Counted from the first letter of the stretch, positions 32,680 to 45,181 are shown. The stretch is 64,000 nucleotides of DNA from Leptodontidium sp. MPI-SDFR-AT-0119 (GCA_020726505.1 JAHLEZ010000012.1:186001-250000); one strand, 5' to 3'. The notes: generated by a model from the sequence alone, not told the origin. A program made the numbers and translations.

Positions 32680-33594
32680 ATTGAGCGAGCGAGTGTGTGG
32701 AACGAGCGTGTGTAAATTATAAGTTTAGGAGCATAAAGTGAGATGGGGAGGCCAACCTCAAGAGGTGTAAGGGTTCCTTCTCTTATACAAACTCGTTGAT
32801 CACACGGCCTTCGCAGCATCAGAGAGGTTGTGTGATATCCTCGTATTCCTCCTCATGCGTTGATCTTGGTGTGGCTTGACAACACAACGCAAGATGCGGG
32901 GTAAAATCCCCGGCCCACCAACGGCGCGACTAATCCCCATGCTTACACAATATAGTCGCTCGTATTCAAGGCTTAGTTTATGAAGTCTAGATTTCCCATT
33001 AGGGATCTGCGAAGTGATAGTTCGATAGGGTGTGTTATGATGTTCCTTACCATAAAAAGTCTTGGAAAATGTCTCCATCAAGTAGGGACGATTGGGTCCT
33101 GTACTATCAGCAGCGACTTGCTCCCAGCGTAACTCTCGCGGATAAATTTTCTTACTCAGCTTATGACAGACCAAATAATAATAATAAGTATTTATGCTTT
33201 TTCATTATCCTCATCATGCTGTATACAGAACAGTACCCGATCCTTGAAAAGACTCAAAACAGGAAGCAAGTAATTACGCCCGAAACACCTCCTACGAGAC
33301 AGGCAAGCAAGCAGCATCTCCTTCTCCCCCAAGTCATCTACTCCATCCTCCATCCTCCGGCGGCCATACCACACCGCACTACCCTAATCGAACAAATGAA
33401 ACCCCATACCGAAAAGCAAAGCACGTTTTATGCATAAATAGATGCCTCCAGGGCTGAAGACAATGGACTGTGAAGTCAAAACCGGTATAGTTGAAGAATG
33501 AGAAGCGAAGGTTGAAGTGAAATACTTTGAACAACATCGTATGTCGTAAGCCATGTTGTATCGTTCATCATCAATCCGTTAGTGGGGTGTCGAC
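32680..33594. other. Intergenic region
   Basis: About 0.9 kb, containing the promoter of the secreted protein gene and the 3' flank of bud4. No supported gene. A short AT-rich tract lies at 33,170-33,200 (AATAATAATAATAAG). Confidence 0.5.
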
Positions 33595-36500
33595 TCAAAA
33601 GACGGTGCTCTTCGTTCGTTGGTGATTTCTCGAGGTTTTCCGGGTGGTTCCCTGCTCGGCCTTCTTCTTCACACTCTCCTCGCGCTTCAACACCATATCG
33701 CACCAGCTACCCTTGGCGCTGTGCTCCTTGCCAATGCAAGCGTCAAGAACTTGCATCCAGCCTTCTTTGTCGGCAGCTGTGTCGGCGTAGAAATCAATGA
33801 CTTCACCGTTGTTGAATCGGATACGGAATCCCTCTTCAACAAACATGTAGCCTTCTTCCTCCTCCGCAAAGCCTGATTTGCGACGCTTCCCGCCCTTGCC
33901 AGTTGTTTCCTTTTGTGTAAGTGCGCGACGGTCGTCGATCAACTTGCTAGCATTGGCAAGATTGATGGTGGCACGAGGCTGGCGGGTTGACTCGTGGTAA
34001 GCGGTTAGCTTGCTGCCTGCGAGCTTGAAGAAACGGCGGCGCCAGTACTGCAGACTGTCAGCTATGATATATAAATTGAAAAACGGGCGAGCTTACCGGA
34101 CAATCACCACCTTGTTGACTCAGATGACCCTCGTAGTTGCGAGCAAGAGCGGTCTCGGCTTCTTTCATCTCTCGGATGCAAGAGTTCATGCTCTTGGGCA
34201 TGTCCTCATCTGCGGCACCCTTGGGCTTGGGAACGAAGAGGAGCTGCAACTCAAGCTTCGCAACCTTGTAAGGAGCTCGTCGTTGAACATTTGTGTTTCC
34301 TCGTTTGCTCATGACACTAGATCGGTGAGAGGCCTCTTCGGTAGCCCATTCGTTGAAGCATGCAACATCAACAACGTATGGTCGACCGAAGCAGCGAGAC
34401 TCATGGTCCTTTAGACAAACATATGACCTTCCAAAGCTTCCATCTTCAGCAGCGAGAGGAGACAGCAAGTCCCAGGCAGTTGGTTGAACCGACATTCGTT
34501 TGGCTTGTGCTTCACGCTGGTTTTGTTGTGCGACTCGTTGCTCCTCTTCCTTCTGTCTCATTTCCAATTCCTTGCGCTTCTTGGGAGATGCAAAAACTCT
34601 GCTGAATGTCGATGGCTTCTGTGCCTTGTGAGTCTTGGTCGGTGATTCCGTGACGCGAGTTGGTGGGGGCTTGATAAGTTTAGCATTGAGGGTCAATTGG
34701 AATTCCAGCTCATTAGGAACGACGAGTTCAAACTCCTGGCCGATGGGGGCATTTCTTCCAAGTTCAAGCCACGCTGTAGTAACACAGTGGACGCCATTGT
34801 CGAGAGTTAAGCTGAACCAGGTTTGCTCATCTGATCAACATGTTAGCAGTCAGTTAAATTTACTACTCACGCAGACTTACTCTTTGGCAATGGCATATCA
34901 AGATCCTTGACACCAATGACCTTGACGAAGAGTCTTCCTCTCTCGCCGCCTTCCTCTGGAACTGGATCCGCCATGGCTTCTTCAGAGACTATACCCAAAC
35001 CGGCGACATTGCTGTCTTGTCCAGGCATTGGAGGCATGGGTCCAGATGGAGCCTTCTTGCGAGCATTGGACCTATCACGCATGCTGTTCTTGCGCATGTT
35101 ACCATTCCAAGGTTCAACAGTCCATGATTGAGGGCGATCCTTCTTCACAGGTGAGTTTCCAGCAGACCGAGTTCCGTGGAAAGCATCTTCCACATCATGA
35201 TTGCTGGAAGCAACAATAAGTTTGGTATTTTGTCTCATCAAGTAGCCACGCTGTTTACGAGGAGTAATGTTAGCAAATAAATCAAAAGAGGACTTGATGC
35301 TAGAATTGGACGCTTGTCCCTTATCATTAAAGGAATTTGGGTTTGAAGAAGATTGGTAAGACGCCACCTTTTGGGCTTCGATAACGCGGTCGAAATCTTG
35401 ATCAAGACTGAGTCCGCCATCACTACCAATATCCAGGGTAAGAGACCTCTTGAGAAAACTTGGATGTCTTTCGACACCTGGTTCGGAATCAGTTGGTGGT
35501 CCAAGTTCACGATCCAGGCTGAGGGAAGGACGGTTGCGGTGTCGCTCTGGGATTGGCGGGATAGAGTGAGTCTCGCCGCTAACGTGTCGTCGCAACTCTC
35601 GCATTGCCATCAGATCGGAAGGTGTGTTTGATGGGCGGGTCTTGAGCCTGGAACCAGATGATTTGATGGTGGCAACTGCTTCTGGGATGCTTGGAGAATC
35701 TCGAGGAGGCGAAGGTGGGATCGGGTGATGAATGACAGAATCTGGAGTTCCAACGTCGTACTGCTCCTCATCCTCCTCTGGGCCCCAGCCAGTTCCATCA
35801 TACTCAGGTCTCGAGATAGGTAGTTGGCGCTCTTCTGGTGTCTCTGGGCGTTGTAGATACTCCTGAGCTTGGGCCATCTTTGGTGCTTGAAGTTCAGGTA
35901 CGACTTTCTCCTTTTGCGAAGGTGGTGAAGTTGCCATGTACGATTTCAAGCTGAGACCAAAATCGTTGTTACTCAAGAAGCCAGCGAACTCTGGAAGAGA
36001 GCCGCGGTGATCTTGCTTGACTGGATCAGCCATCAGAATTGAGGATTGTGGTGGACTGTTTGCACGGGGAGTGAGTGGGCCGTCATCTTCGGGGCCACTG
36101 TTCGAGTTGGGCTGCGGACTTTGGTTGCATGGCGTAGGGTCTGAGTATTGGCTCTCTGCATCCTCTTCCGCCGGAACTGCTTGTTCACCCTCGAATTGCT
36201 CAGCCTCGGAGTCAGGACGTTGATACATGTCGGGGATTGAGTAAACGTCAACCTCCTCCTCATCATCAGGCTCTCGTTTGATAATCACGCTGTCCTCATT
36301 CTCCAAGATGGAGTAGTCTTCAGTCGAAGGAATTGGGATATCTGGGTCAAGAGCTGCTGGACGCTCTGGGCTTGAACTTGGCATTGGGGACGAGAAATTG
36401 TAGTCTGACTCTCGTGAGAAGGGATCCTGGCCATTGACCTTTCGCAGAATGGACTCTCGCGAGATGCGCTCTGGCAGTTGGTATGTGCCCAGGCCAGGAA

Positions 36501-38127
36501 GGTCATCAAGAGTGTCTTCATCCTCGTGGATTTGGATTGAATGCTCGCGATCGGGAGTTTGACTGCTTCGATCCGAACGAGGACCTCCGCGTCTCATTCG
36601 ACGCTCGCGTTGCTTCTCAGCTTCCGTCTTTGGCTTATCCTCATCCTGAATCATCATTAACTGAAGTCTCTCCTCCAATGTCATCTTTCCACCACTCATT
36701 CCTTGAATATCGGACTTGCTAAAAGAAGCGGCTGCCGGTGGAGAAGGAAGGCTTCGCTGAGAACTTGTGGCACGCTCTGCAGCTGCAGAAACACCGATCG
36801 AGGAAGTTGAACCACTGCGCTTGTGTAGATTCATTCCAGGAAGGGGTGGAAGGGGTCTGTGTTCGCCATTCGAATTAAGAGAATCATTGCGAGTTGCTGC
36901 TGGTCGTCCGGCGGATGATGGGCGCGCATCAGGCATTGGGCTACCTTCTGGGCCACTGAATGGATCTTCAAATCGTCCCGACATGATACCAGTATTGTGC
37001 TCGCCAGGGCTGGCATGTCTCCAATCTTCTGGGCCCACAACTGGAGTTTTGTCTGTGTCCTCAAGTGAAGCGTCGAAGCTGTCATCTTGCTCCATAGACT
37101 CACCACGGTTGTAGCTGTCCTCATCCTCCTCTGCAGAATCGTAACTGTTCTCGCGCGATCCAGTACCGATGGAGGATAAATCTGGCGTAGTCATTTCATA
37201 CTCGTTGATTTGTGGAGGAGCAGCATCGAATGTAACACTCTTGGCATGCCTGTGGAGGATCTTGCCTGGTGGAAGTTGTCTCTCGTCTCCTGAAGCCTCG
37301 TCTTGCCATGTCCCATTCTCAGAATCGTAGCTAGATTTTCCATTGAAGAGACGAGAGGAAAGTGCCGACTTGGTAGGAGAGATCTGATCTTTACTGGGAG
37401 AACGCAGTCCGTTTGCGTTGCTCGACATAGGGTTCTTGTTCGGACTCGAGAAAGGACTGTACAATGGAATGCTGCTCTTGCTATCGTTTCTTTGGTGACC
37501 AAAAGGACGTCCACGATCTGCTGACCGAAGTCCATCTAGGCCAGCTCCACCATATGCATTTCCTTGTAATTGTTTTGCCAGAGGACGCTCGACTACTGGG
37601 ATCGATGTAGGATCGTATTCTTGCTTCTGTTCACGCGCAAACATATTGCTATTCTTGACACGCGACGCGCGCTGCAGGCGCTCGATAGATGTTCGGCGGG
37701 TAGGTGAGGGGGATGTCTCCCTTCCTGCGAAGAAGTTCTCACTGTTGAATCGATTCGGCGTAGTTGGGTCGCGGCCTTGCCAGAAGAGTCGAGGGCTGGA
37801 GTTACTGGCTTCTGGTGAAGGTTGGAAAGGTGAGCTATCCCCATTGAGCATCATCTTCTGTTGTCGAGATTAGCTTCTAAACCTCCGAGGTATGTTGATG
37901 GTGGAATGCTGTACCTTTGTGGCGGAGTTGTAACTGGGGCTGTTTCTCCTTCGCTCGTGAGGTGCCAGCTCTGATAAAGGTCTTGGAAGAGAAGAGCCTC
38001 CCATCTTTAGGGGTGTGCCCTTCGAGATTCGGAGAGGGGTCTTGCAATTGATGTTAGTCTTCCCTCTGTTTACCAATAACAACAACCACAACAAGCTACT
38101 TACTGGAGGAGCTGGAGATGATTCCAT
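33595..38127 (-). CDS. bud4: Bud4-like anillin-related septation protein with C-terminal PH domain
   Basis: Landmark and septum-site protein that scaffolds septins and the contractile ring in filamentous fungi. Exons: 38127-38104, 38040-37915, 37857-34881, 34830-34097 and 34047-33595, giving 1,437 residues; all phases close. The N-terminus has short motifs PLRISKGTP and RPLSELAPHERRR typical of the family, followed by about 900 disordered Ser/Pro/Glu-rich residues. The anillin-homology-like region begins near residue 1028 (LFVKVIGVKDLDMPLP, then FSLTLDNGVHCVTT, PIGQEFELVVPNELEF) and includes a conserved charged helix (KKRKELEMRQKEEEQ). The PH domain (~1290-1410) starts YWRRRFFKLAGSKLTAYHE and contains IRFNNGEVIDFYAD and WMQVLD. 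The start choice rests on the two short 5' exons. Confidence 0.92.
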
Positions 38128-39933
38128 CTTTGCTATGTGCTGCGCTACGTCGTAGCAGTGATGACCAGAGTGTTGCCAGTTCAGATATATTGCTGTGCCA
38201 AAGTATTTTCCGATTCAGGTGGAGCTCGATGAAGAATGCCGCGATTGATCGGGAATGCGCGTGGAGCGTGGTGAGGTATGAAAGACAGGAACCTCAATTG
38301 ATATCCTTGACGGCGAAACAAGGCGCAAGGTGGAATTCCCAAGTGAGATCCAACACGCACTCACTCTCGTGCAAGAGTTGAAAGAAGAGCGAGTCAACGA
38401 CAGCAGAATAGAGTGCGGCAGAAGAGAGTAAGTACAGTAGCAGTCAAGTATATGTGGTGGTGCGGAGCTTAAGATGGCCCTAAACATAACACGGGATGGG
38501 GCTGCGCGTTGGAGGGACAACGCAATCGGTGCACGGATCCTCCAGCGTCCTCGGCTCAAGTAAGCGCCCTCGCCGAAGTGTCCTCCCTCCTTTCTCTCCG
38601 AGCCTCTCAACAACCATACGAACTCTCTTCGGCTTTGAGCTTCTACTATAAAACTCTCACGGATTTCCTCTATTATTTGCACATCTTGATCTCATATTTG
38701 GCCGCCGACTTTTTGTTTATCGCGGTCTGTCTGCACAAGAAACCTGTTTTCTGGGGAGATGCCCATTTTTATCCCACTGTGGTCCTGTGGTTCCTGTGGT
38801 CCATCCTGCAATGTTTCCCGTTTATGCAATGCAATGCACAACTCAGCTTGAGTGGAGAAGAAGGTTCGACGTTTGTTGACGACATGTGAAGGACGGAAGG
38901 ATAAGGGAAAGGAGACATGACCTGATTGACTTTCAAGAGTGTTTACGAAACCTGATGGGATTTTAGTATGTTGACAATAGCCGTTTTGCTTGCTGTCTCG
39001 GGCATTGGAGCCATGAAACCTATTTTCGTCCGGACCCTTGTAAAACTTCATTTCACACAGTACAAGATCACGGCAGATCTGTGTCACTCATCAATCCGCG
39101 ATCCCTGTTTCAAAGCCTGTTTTCAAAGCTTGAAGTCGGGGTTTCCTGGTGCCAGGACAACAATCATAACAATCACAACAAAGCCTCGTTTACCCCTCTC
39201 GTGGCCCCATTGTTTTGAAACACTGGACTGGTCATTCCGGTGCCAGGGCTGTCCGAGGGGTGCAGGATTCATTCATCTCTGCTTCTCATCATTTTCTATT
39301 TAGCCTTCAACTGCCATGGTGTGGTCATTTTCAACGCGTTCCTGAACTTAGTCCCTCTAGCTTTTCAACAGTTGAAAGTGGTGAAACGCGGTTCATCCAA
39401 GCTCCTTCAGTAGGCGAAGTACGACAAACTCAACTCAAATTCATCTTGAAGTCAATTGGTCAATCAATTGCAGGCTTAATTCGTACCGTCTGCGCTGTCT
39501 GTTTTCGTCAACTCAGAGTCAAACTGTTCACAAGTGTTGGCTTTCTTCGCGGTCAATTCTTTAATATTGTAGTCACGTGGTGTCATATGATGTGGCGATT
39601 TGGCTCAAGATAGGCCAACACAGGTTTCTTACGTTCAATTTGAAATCAGCGATAAATGTAGTTCTATTTCCTACCTTCTTTCAAGGTGCACCACTTCCAA
39701 TTATCCAAATTGAGTTTTCGTCAAGATCACGTTTCGTGTGGAGGCACCTGGCTCCAAGTGGTCTAGATCCCGAAATAGCCTCCAGAAATAGCCTCCCGCA
39801 AGACCTATAACTGTGATGACATGACGAGAAAATATCTTCTACTTATATCATCCACATCCTCATTGTCATCTCTCAGCACACCCAAATATCCTCAACCCAA
39901 TCCCGATCAACCTTCTCATTCAAATTTCAAATC
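38128..39933. other. Intergenic region upstream of bud4 and the 2EXR pseudogene
   Basis: About 1.8 kb between divergent genes. Open frames such as those at 38,215-38,682 and 38,509-38,889 lack coding character. The bud4 promoter should be at the left and the 2EXR promoter at the right. No RNA gene was recognised. Confidence 0.45.
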
Positions 39934-41039
39934 ATGGCCCCTTCACAACAAGCATCGGCTTCAAGCACAGCAACAGCTGAAGCAGCCACGTCATTCCACA
40001 AGTTCTCAGAGCTACCCAAAGAGTTACGTTTGACAATATGGGAACTCGCTTTACCAGGTCCAAGGATTACCCTCAAAATGGCACATCTAAAACAAAACCG
40101 TTGTCCGCGCGTGAGGTCAGATGCCAACATCGACACGAATCAATTCTTCGACGTTATACCTCAGGATACGTACGGCGGAGGCAGCCATGGTGGGTTTTAT
40201 CACAGGGGATTCCGCAGCGGTTGTCCTTCTCCAGCCCTTTTCTACGTTTGCAAAGATTCATTTTCGGTTGCGTCTAAACGATACGAGCGAGTATTTGGCT
40301 CGATCCATAAAATACCGGACACATGGTTTGACTTCAGTCGCGATTCCCTCTATTGCGATTGGGGATCCCTGGTATTCTTGTTACAGTACCTCGATCCCTT
40401 AGAGCTAGAACGTGTGCAGACTCTTGTGTTGGATTGGATGGATACAAGACTCTTACTACAAACCAGCTTTACATCAGCGGTGAACCAACGAGTGTTCTGC
40501 CAACGAACAAATCGCGGAGGTTTGCCAAATTCCTCATCAAGTTTCCCGGTGTCCAAAACCTCACTTTCACCAAAGGAAACGAAAAGAGCATGGAGAATCG
40601 AAATGAGGAACTTTCGTTCGGCGACGACGAGGCCCTAGATAATTTGGTCCGCGACCCCAATTTCTGCACCTGTGATTTACAGGAGTTTCTACATCTTGAT
40701 GGCCATATGGTGGCCGCCAACATACTCAACGCCTATCAGAACGGATTCACACCCCGGAGACCTCCGCACTAGAATTCCATTGCGCGATACATACATGAGC
40801 TCAAAGGTCTCGAAACTGAAATACCGACACTTCCCAAGATCGACCGGAGGCGCATCACGACGGATGAAGAAGTAGAATTGTTCCAAGAGGTTCTGTCACT
40901 GTGGGCGAGCGAGTCACCTAGGCAAACGCGTTGGGTTCAACGGTACGATAGAGATTGCAGAAACTCGTGCTCGATGGCAGCGACCAGGAGATGCCACATT
41001 ACTCAAGCTGACAGCGGAACGTGTTCCTGTGGTTACTGA
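39934..41039 (+). pseudogene. 2EXR-domain protein gene, frameshifted and with an in-frame stop
   Basis: 2EXR proteins are a large fungal family with an F-box-like start; function is poorly known. The start is intact: after a low-complexity stretch, residues 21-40 read FHKFSELPKELRLTIWELAL, followed by RYERVFG and WFDFSRDSLYCDWGS as in the family. Near 40,430-40,470 the coding potential moves to another frame, which continues RRFAKFLIKFPGVQNLTF. That frame reaches TAG at 40770-40772, after which coding-like sequence resumes in the same frame (IARYIHELKGLETEIP, EEVELFQEVLSLWAS). A 41-base intron could explain the first break but is shorter than normal and lacks a branch site. Two independent lesions make a pseudogene most likely. 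Confidence 0.65.
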
Positions 41040-41513
41040 ATTCATGTATATTCCACGGGTTTCTCCCGTCTTTTATACTGTACTGGTCAAGTCCTCTTCT
41101 CATATAGGAAGATGACCACGTATTCTTCATGAGGTACTCGCATTTTTTTTTAAACATACACATCTAAATATCAAAAAGAAAAAGAAAACATGTTTCACTC
41201 AATAATATTCCTGAGATTAGACTCATCCTACTCGCGGTCTTTCGTCACCAATACTCGATATTTACGGCAACTCTTCTGAAGAATCCGTATCCTCGAAGCC
41301 AAGATGCCGCCAATATCAAAGACACCAACGGCAAGAAGCGAAGCGGTTCGGCTGGACTTACTACATTGAGCTTCGTCCAGGAACTCTCCTCAGGTACCTG
41401 CACGACAGAAGTTCGACATCCTACCTAATATTTCTTCATCAGCACCTCATCTCTTTTCAAACCCACTTCAAATATCAATCAATACACAAATAACCAGACA
41501 ACTTCCCCTCAAT
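41040..41513. other. Intergenic region
   Basis: About 0.47 kb between the 2EXR pseudogene and the deiminase-family gene, with A/T runs near 41,150-41,190. No gene visible; promoter of the deiminase gene is expected at its right end. Confidence 0.5.
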
Positions 41514-42737
41514 ATGCGCTCCCACATCTCCAAAATATCACCACCGATCAAAAAACCACCCCCAATCTCTCCCCGCACCCGCTGCATCCTGCCCGCAGAA
41601 CACACTCCCCACACGCGGACACTCATGGCATTCCCAACCGCCCTCTCGCTCTACCCTCATCAGATATCCGGTGCACGATCCGAGATCCTGAATATCGCTC
41701 ACGCGATATCAAAATTCGAACCCGTGACGATTTTCGTGCATCCTGATGACTCGCTGACACTACGAACAAATCTTCAAGAAAAAGAAAAAGGGAAGGAAAA
41801 AGAGAAAAAGAACGACAAGAAAATAGAGAAAGAAAAGGACACGCAGTCAAAAAGCAGAAACAGCATTGACGTAAAAGAAATAACCCTAGAAAGTCTCTGG
41901 CTCCGCGACACCGGTCCTGTATTCATACTCGACCACGACGACACAGCGGACGGAGCAGAAGTAAAGGATAGAGTACGAGGTGTAGATTTCAAATTCAACT
42001 ACTGGGGCAGCAAACTCCCTTTAGGTGAAGACATCGGGTTATCTACCCGAATCCTGCAAATCTCTAACATCGAGAAGGTTGAAGCGGGGATCGTAGCAGA
42101 AGGCGGCGGGATTGAAACAGATGGTGAAGGGACGTTACTCGTCTGCGCGAGTTCGATTGTGAATGAGAATCGCAATCCAGGGATGAGTAGGGAGGTTATT
42201 GAGGAGGAGTTGATGGGCGTTTTGGGTGTGGAGAAGGTGGTTTGGTTGGAGGGTGTGAGGGGGGAGGATATTACGGATTGTCATGTTGATGCCCTGGCGA
42301 GGTTTGTGAGGCCGGGAATGGTGGTGTTGAGTCCACCGCATAGACATGGGGAGAGGGGCAGTGTGTGGTGGAAGGTTTATGAGGATGCGAAGAGGGTTTT
42401 GGAGAGGGAAAAAGATGCGAAGGGGAGGAGTTTTGAGGTTGTGGAGATTGAAGAGCCGGATTTAGAAGTCGTTGAGCAGGAAACGGAAATGGTCGAGGAG
42501 GATGAGGATGATGAGTTTTCGAGTGTCTTTTCCTACGTGAATTACTTGGTGGTGAATAGAGGGGTCATTGCACCGAAGTTTGGAGATCAGAATGCGGATC
42601 GCAAGTGCAAAGAGGTTTTGCAAAGCTTGTTCCCGGACAGGGAAGTTATTCAAGTTCATATTAGTATGTTGCCGAGAGCGGGAGGGGGTATACATTGTGC
42701 AACTCAGCAGGTACCTGCTGGAAGAGCTTCTAGGTAG
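41514..42737 (+). CDS. Agmatine deiminase / bacterial-type peptidylarginine deiminase family enzyme
   Basis: Member of the guanidino-group-modifying superfamily (agmatine deiminase and Porphyromonas-type PAD), which hydrolyses agmatine or a related guanidine to a ureido product and ammonia. One exon encodes 407 residues. Family landmarks are visible: early AFPTALSLYP, the acidic residue in LWLRDTGPVF (Asp132), EGGGIETDGEG, the catalytic His in DCHVDALARFV (His257), and the nucleophile in GGGIHCATQQVPAGR (Cys395) near the C-terminus. All the expected active-site residues seem present. Odd features are a Lys/Glu repeat insertion at about 88-115 (EKEKGKEKEKK) and an acidic insertion near 335 (EEDEDDE). 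Such genes in fungi are often thought to be of bacterial origin; agmatine specificity is not proven. Confidence 0.85.
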   Translation: MRSHISKISPPIKKPPPISPRTRCILPAEHTPHTRTLMAFPTALSLYPHQISGARSEILNIAHAISKFEPVTIFVHPDDSLTLRTNLQEKEKGKEKEKKNDKKIEKEKDTQSKSRNSIDVKEITLESLWLRDTGPVFILDHDDTADGAEVKDRVRGVDFKFNYWGSKLPLGEDIGLSTRILQISNIEKVEAGIVAEGGGIETDGEGTLLVCASSIVNENRNPGMSREVIEEELMGVLGVEKVVWLEGVRGEDITDCHVDALARFVRPGMVVLSPPHRHGERGSVWWKVYEDAKRVLEREKDAKGRSFEVVEIEEPDLEVVEQETEMVEEDEDDEFSSVFSYVNYLVVNRGVIAPKFGDQNADRKCKEVLQSLFPDREVIQVHISMLPRAGGGIHCATQQVPAGRASR

Positions 42738-42847
42738 AAGCGGCCTGAGAGTGTATGACAGATTGTTAAATTGTAGACTAAATATTCACTCCTCACGATA
42801 AACATGCGTATCCATTTAATCCTTGACTTCGACACATCGGACATCCA

Positions 42848-43443
42848 TCAGTAATCCTTCGTTGAAGTACCTTGAGTCAACACTCCAGGGCCTACACCAG
42901 TGGCTTTCGGCAACACATCAACCCAAACCCCTTCCTCCAATCTAGCCATAGGAATGCCAGCCTTTTGCAAAGCCTTGACTTCATCCTTCGAAGTCGAGTG
43001 CTCATCTCTCAGATGTTTCAACCAATGATCCTTTCTCCGAAACCCCCACACGAACCAACCCTCCAACTCGAGCTTGATAGAATCCCGACACCACTCATAG
43101 GGACAAAAGTATTTCAAAGTGTTATTGTGAACTGTGTTGTCATGACGCTCGAGATCTTTGGGAGATGGGAACCGAGCTGCGCATTTTGGGCAGTGGGAAG
43201 GGCGAATGTGGTTCTTTTGGTGTTGTCTAGATGTGGTACTTTGAGTCAGCTATCATTTGTCTGTTATTTAATGAAAACTGTAGTTGATTCAAAAACATAC
43301 CGAAGGTCACACTGCCTTGAGAATTGCTTCTTACAAGACTTCAGTCCTCGTTCATAACTGCACGTGTACGCAGATATTGGGGTGGTGACGACGGTTGGGA
43401 AGCTCTTCGACCAACGAGTTTGTGTCTGTTGAAGTCGAGTCAT
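42848..43443 (-). CDS. C2H2 zinc-finger protein
   Basis: Two exons (43443-43301 and 43226-42848) give 173 residues. Fingers in order: one with CSYERGLKSCKKQFSRQ leading to DLRQHQKNH, a canonical CPKCAARFPSPKDLERH ending in H after DNTV, and an extended third finger CPYEWC with FRRKDHWLKHLRDEH. A short tail follows, ending TSTKDY. The first finger is interrupted by the intron and only makes sense once it is removed. It is probably a DNA-binding regulator in the nucleus (inference from fingers). It starts 363 bases from a second C2H2 gene on the other strand with a similar two-finger plan, so the two may share a promoter and an origin. Confidence 0.8.
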
Positions 43444-43806
43444 AGTAATCTCAGTACGGCTTACAAGAAGTCTTGCTAACTCTCGAGCTCAATCTTGAAT
43501 TTTAGACGAAACCAAAAGACTGAAGGATGCTGTGACTTTAACTCAAGGTGAGTGAGGAAGTAGACATTTCAGGCCTCGATGACGCAGTAAGAAAAGCCTC
43601 GTGTCCCCTGAGCCACCTCACAGCATCCATCCAGCCACATACAAGGTTCTGGAAGTTCTGTCTTCGAAGTACAAGAGCATGGGCTCTCCCACCTCAAATT
43701 TTCAATAATCTCGAGCTCTCTCGCCAATCACATCAATAATCAGCCCAAGGCCTTCACCGAGTCTTATCACGCCCATTGGTCCATCCCGAAGCACTACTTC
43801 GCCATC
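43444..43806. promoter_or_regulatory. Shared divergent promoter of two zinc-finger genes
   Basis: 363 bases between the start codons of two head-to-head C2H2 genes. No coding exon was found. No specific operator can be named; the arrangement itself implies that the promoters lie in this interval. Confidence 0.5.
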
Positions 43807-44745
43807 ATGGAGACGCCCTCGCCCTCGCCCTCATCGCCCGCCTCACTCTCCGAGAGCTCCTCAGCCAATGGGATTCCTAATCATGTGACACACCTTGGCT
43901 CAGCTGCAGCCTGGTGAGTCCACGACCTTTTTTTTTACTAATCACATCAAAGGCCTTCATTATCCAGATATACTGGGACTGAGATCGGCGATAACCTTGC
44001 AGATGAAGTCCAGTCGCCCTTGTGTGATTCAGCCATTCTTGGAACACGTGAGGAGAAGTCACATGCAAGCCCACCTGACCATCAACCTTATCACGGTCTA
44101 CCAGCTCTCGAGCATGCCATAGATTATAGAGGGGGCCTTCAGGTCAATGAGAGAATCCATAATGCCTCAAACGGCGCTGTCACGCAGATCGAGTCCCCGG
44201 TACAATGGGACCCATTGGATACACCAGTCGAGATTGCTTCTCAGAACATCGTAGATCACCAGAACAATCCCGTTGTCGCTGGGGGCATCTCTACCTCATC
44301 AGTTCCCGGGACTCAGATGATCTCCAACACTTTCCCTGCCAACAATCCAAACTTTATCGATGCGGGAATGGGTATGGGATATCCGAACACCTGGGACGGG
44401 ACCAACATGTATCTCAACACGCCATCGATGAACTACTCCCAAGCCTTCAACTATGACCTCCCCTCAATGGCAGCTTATCCTCCCTGGGTACCCAACACCC
44501 ACCCTTTCAACCTCGGATTGCCCATGCAGCCACTGCCAGTCCAAGCTCCCCGAGCTCCAACCTTCTGCACTCTTTGCCCAGCAAGTTTCACCCGCCCGAG
44601 CGATTTCCAGCGCCACCACGAATCCGTACACCTAGGAATAAAGTACCACTGCTTCTGGATCGGGTGCAGCAACAACCGCGGGAACGGGTATTGCCGTGCT
44701 GAGAAATTGAGGGCTCATCAGAGAAAAGTTCATGGTCTCGCTTGA
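43807..44745 (+). CDS. C2H2 zinc-finger protein, probable transcription factor
   Basis: Exons 43807-43913 and 43953-44745 give 299 residues. The short 39-base intron must use the acceptor CAAAG at 43952; the more obvious CCAG acceptor a few bases on gives an immediate stop. The N-terminus is Ser/Pro-rich (METPSPSPSSPASLSESS), the middle is Asn/Pro/Gln-rich and disordered like activation regions, and the C-terminus carries two fingers: CTLCPASFTRPSDFQRHHES followed by VH, and an extended CFWIGC with CRAEKLRAHQRKVHGLA. The finger layout resembles the divergent neighbour. Binding site and targets are unknown. Confidence 0.8.
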
Positions 44746-45181
44746 CTATTCTCGGTTGTGGAGACTTTGAGTAAACAAGAGAGGGGGTTAGCTGGTGGCA
44801 GCTGATTTTCTCTTTCAAATAACTTGTGTGCGCTGAACGAATCTCCTTTTTTTTCTTGTGGGGCTGAGTTATTTGTTGTTGGTTTTTTTCTTCTTATCTG
44901 AACAGTCTCTATCTCATCTTGCTGGTTTTGGTTTAGTCTGGAAGTGGTGATGATAGTTGCGTCAATAAAACCGGTCTTAACTTTTCTTGAATTCTCTCGT
45001 AGGTCAACGCAATGTCACAGAATAAATTTTTGGATGAGAAATGAACAACCCATCCAAGGTTGAATTGATTGTTCAAAAATGACGAAACACCTGAAGGGGG
45101 GGGCGTAAGTAATTGACCATCGATCAACAACTTTTCCTACATCCAAGCCAGCACACGGGAAAGCATTCATACATCCGAAAT
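44746..45181. other. Intergenic region between convergent genes
   Basis: About 0.44 kb, T-rich near 44,840-44,900, forming the shared 3' flank of the zinc-finger gene and the dehydrogenase gene. No gene seen. Confidence 0.5.
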
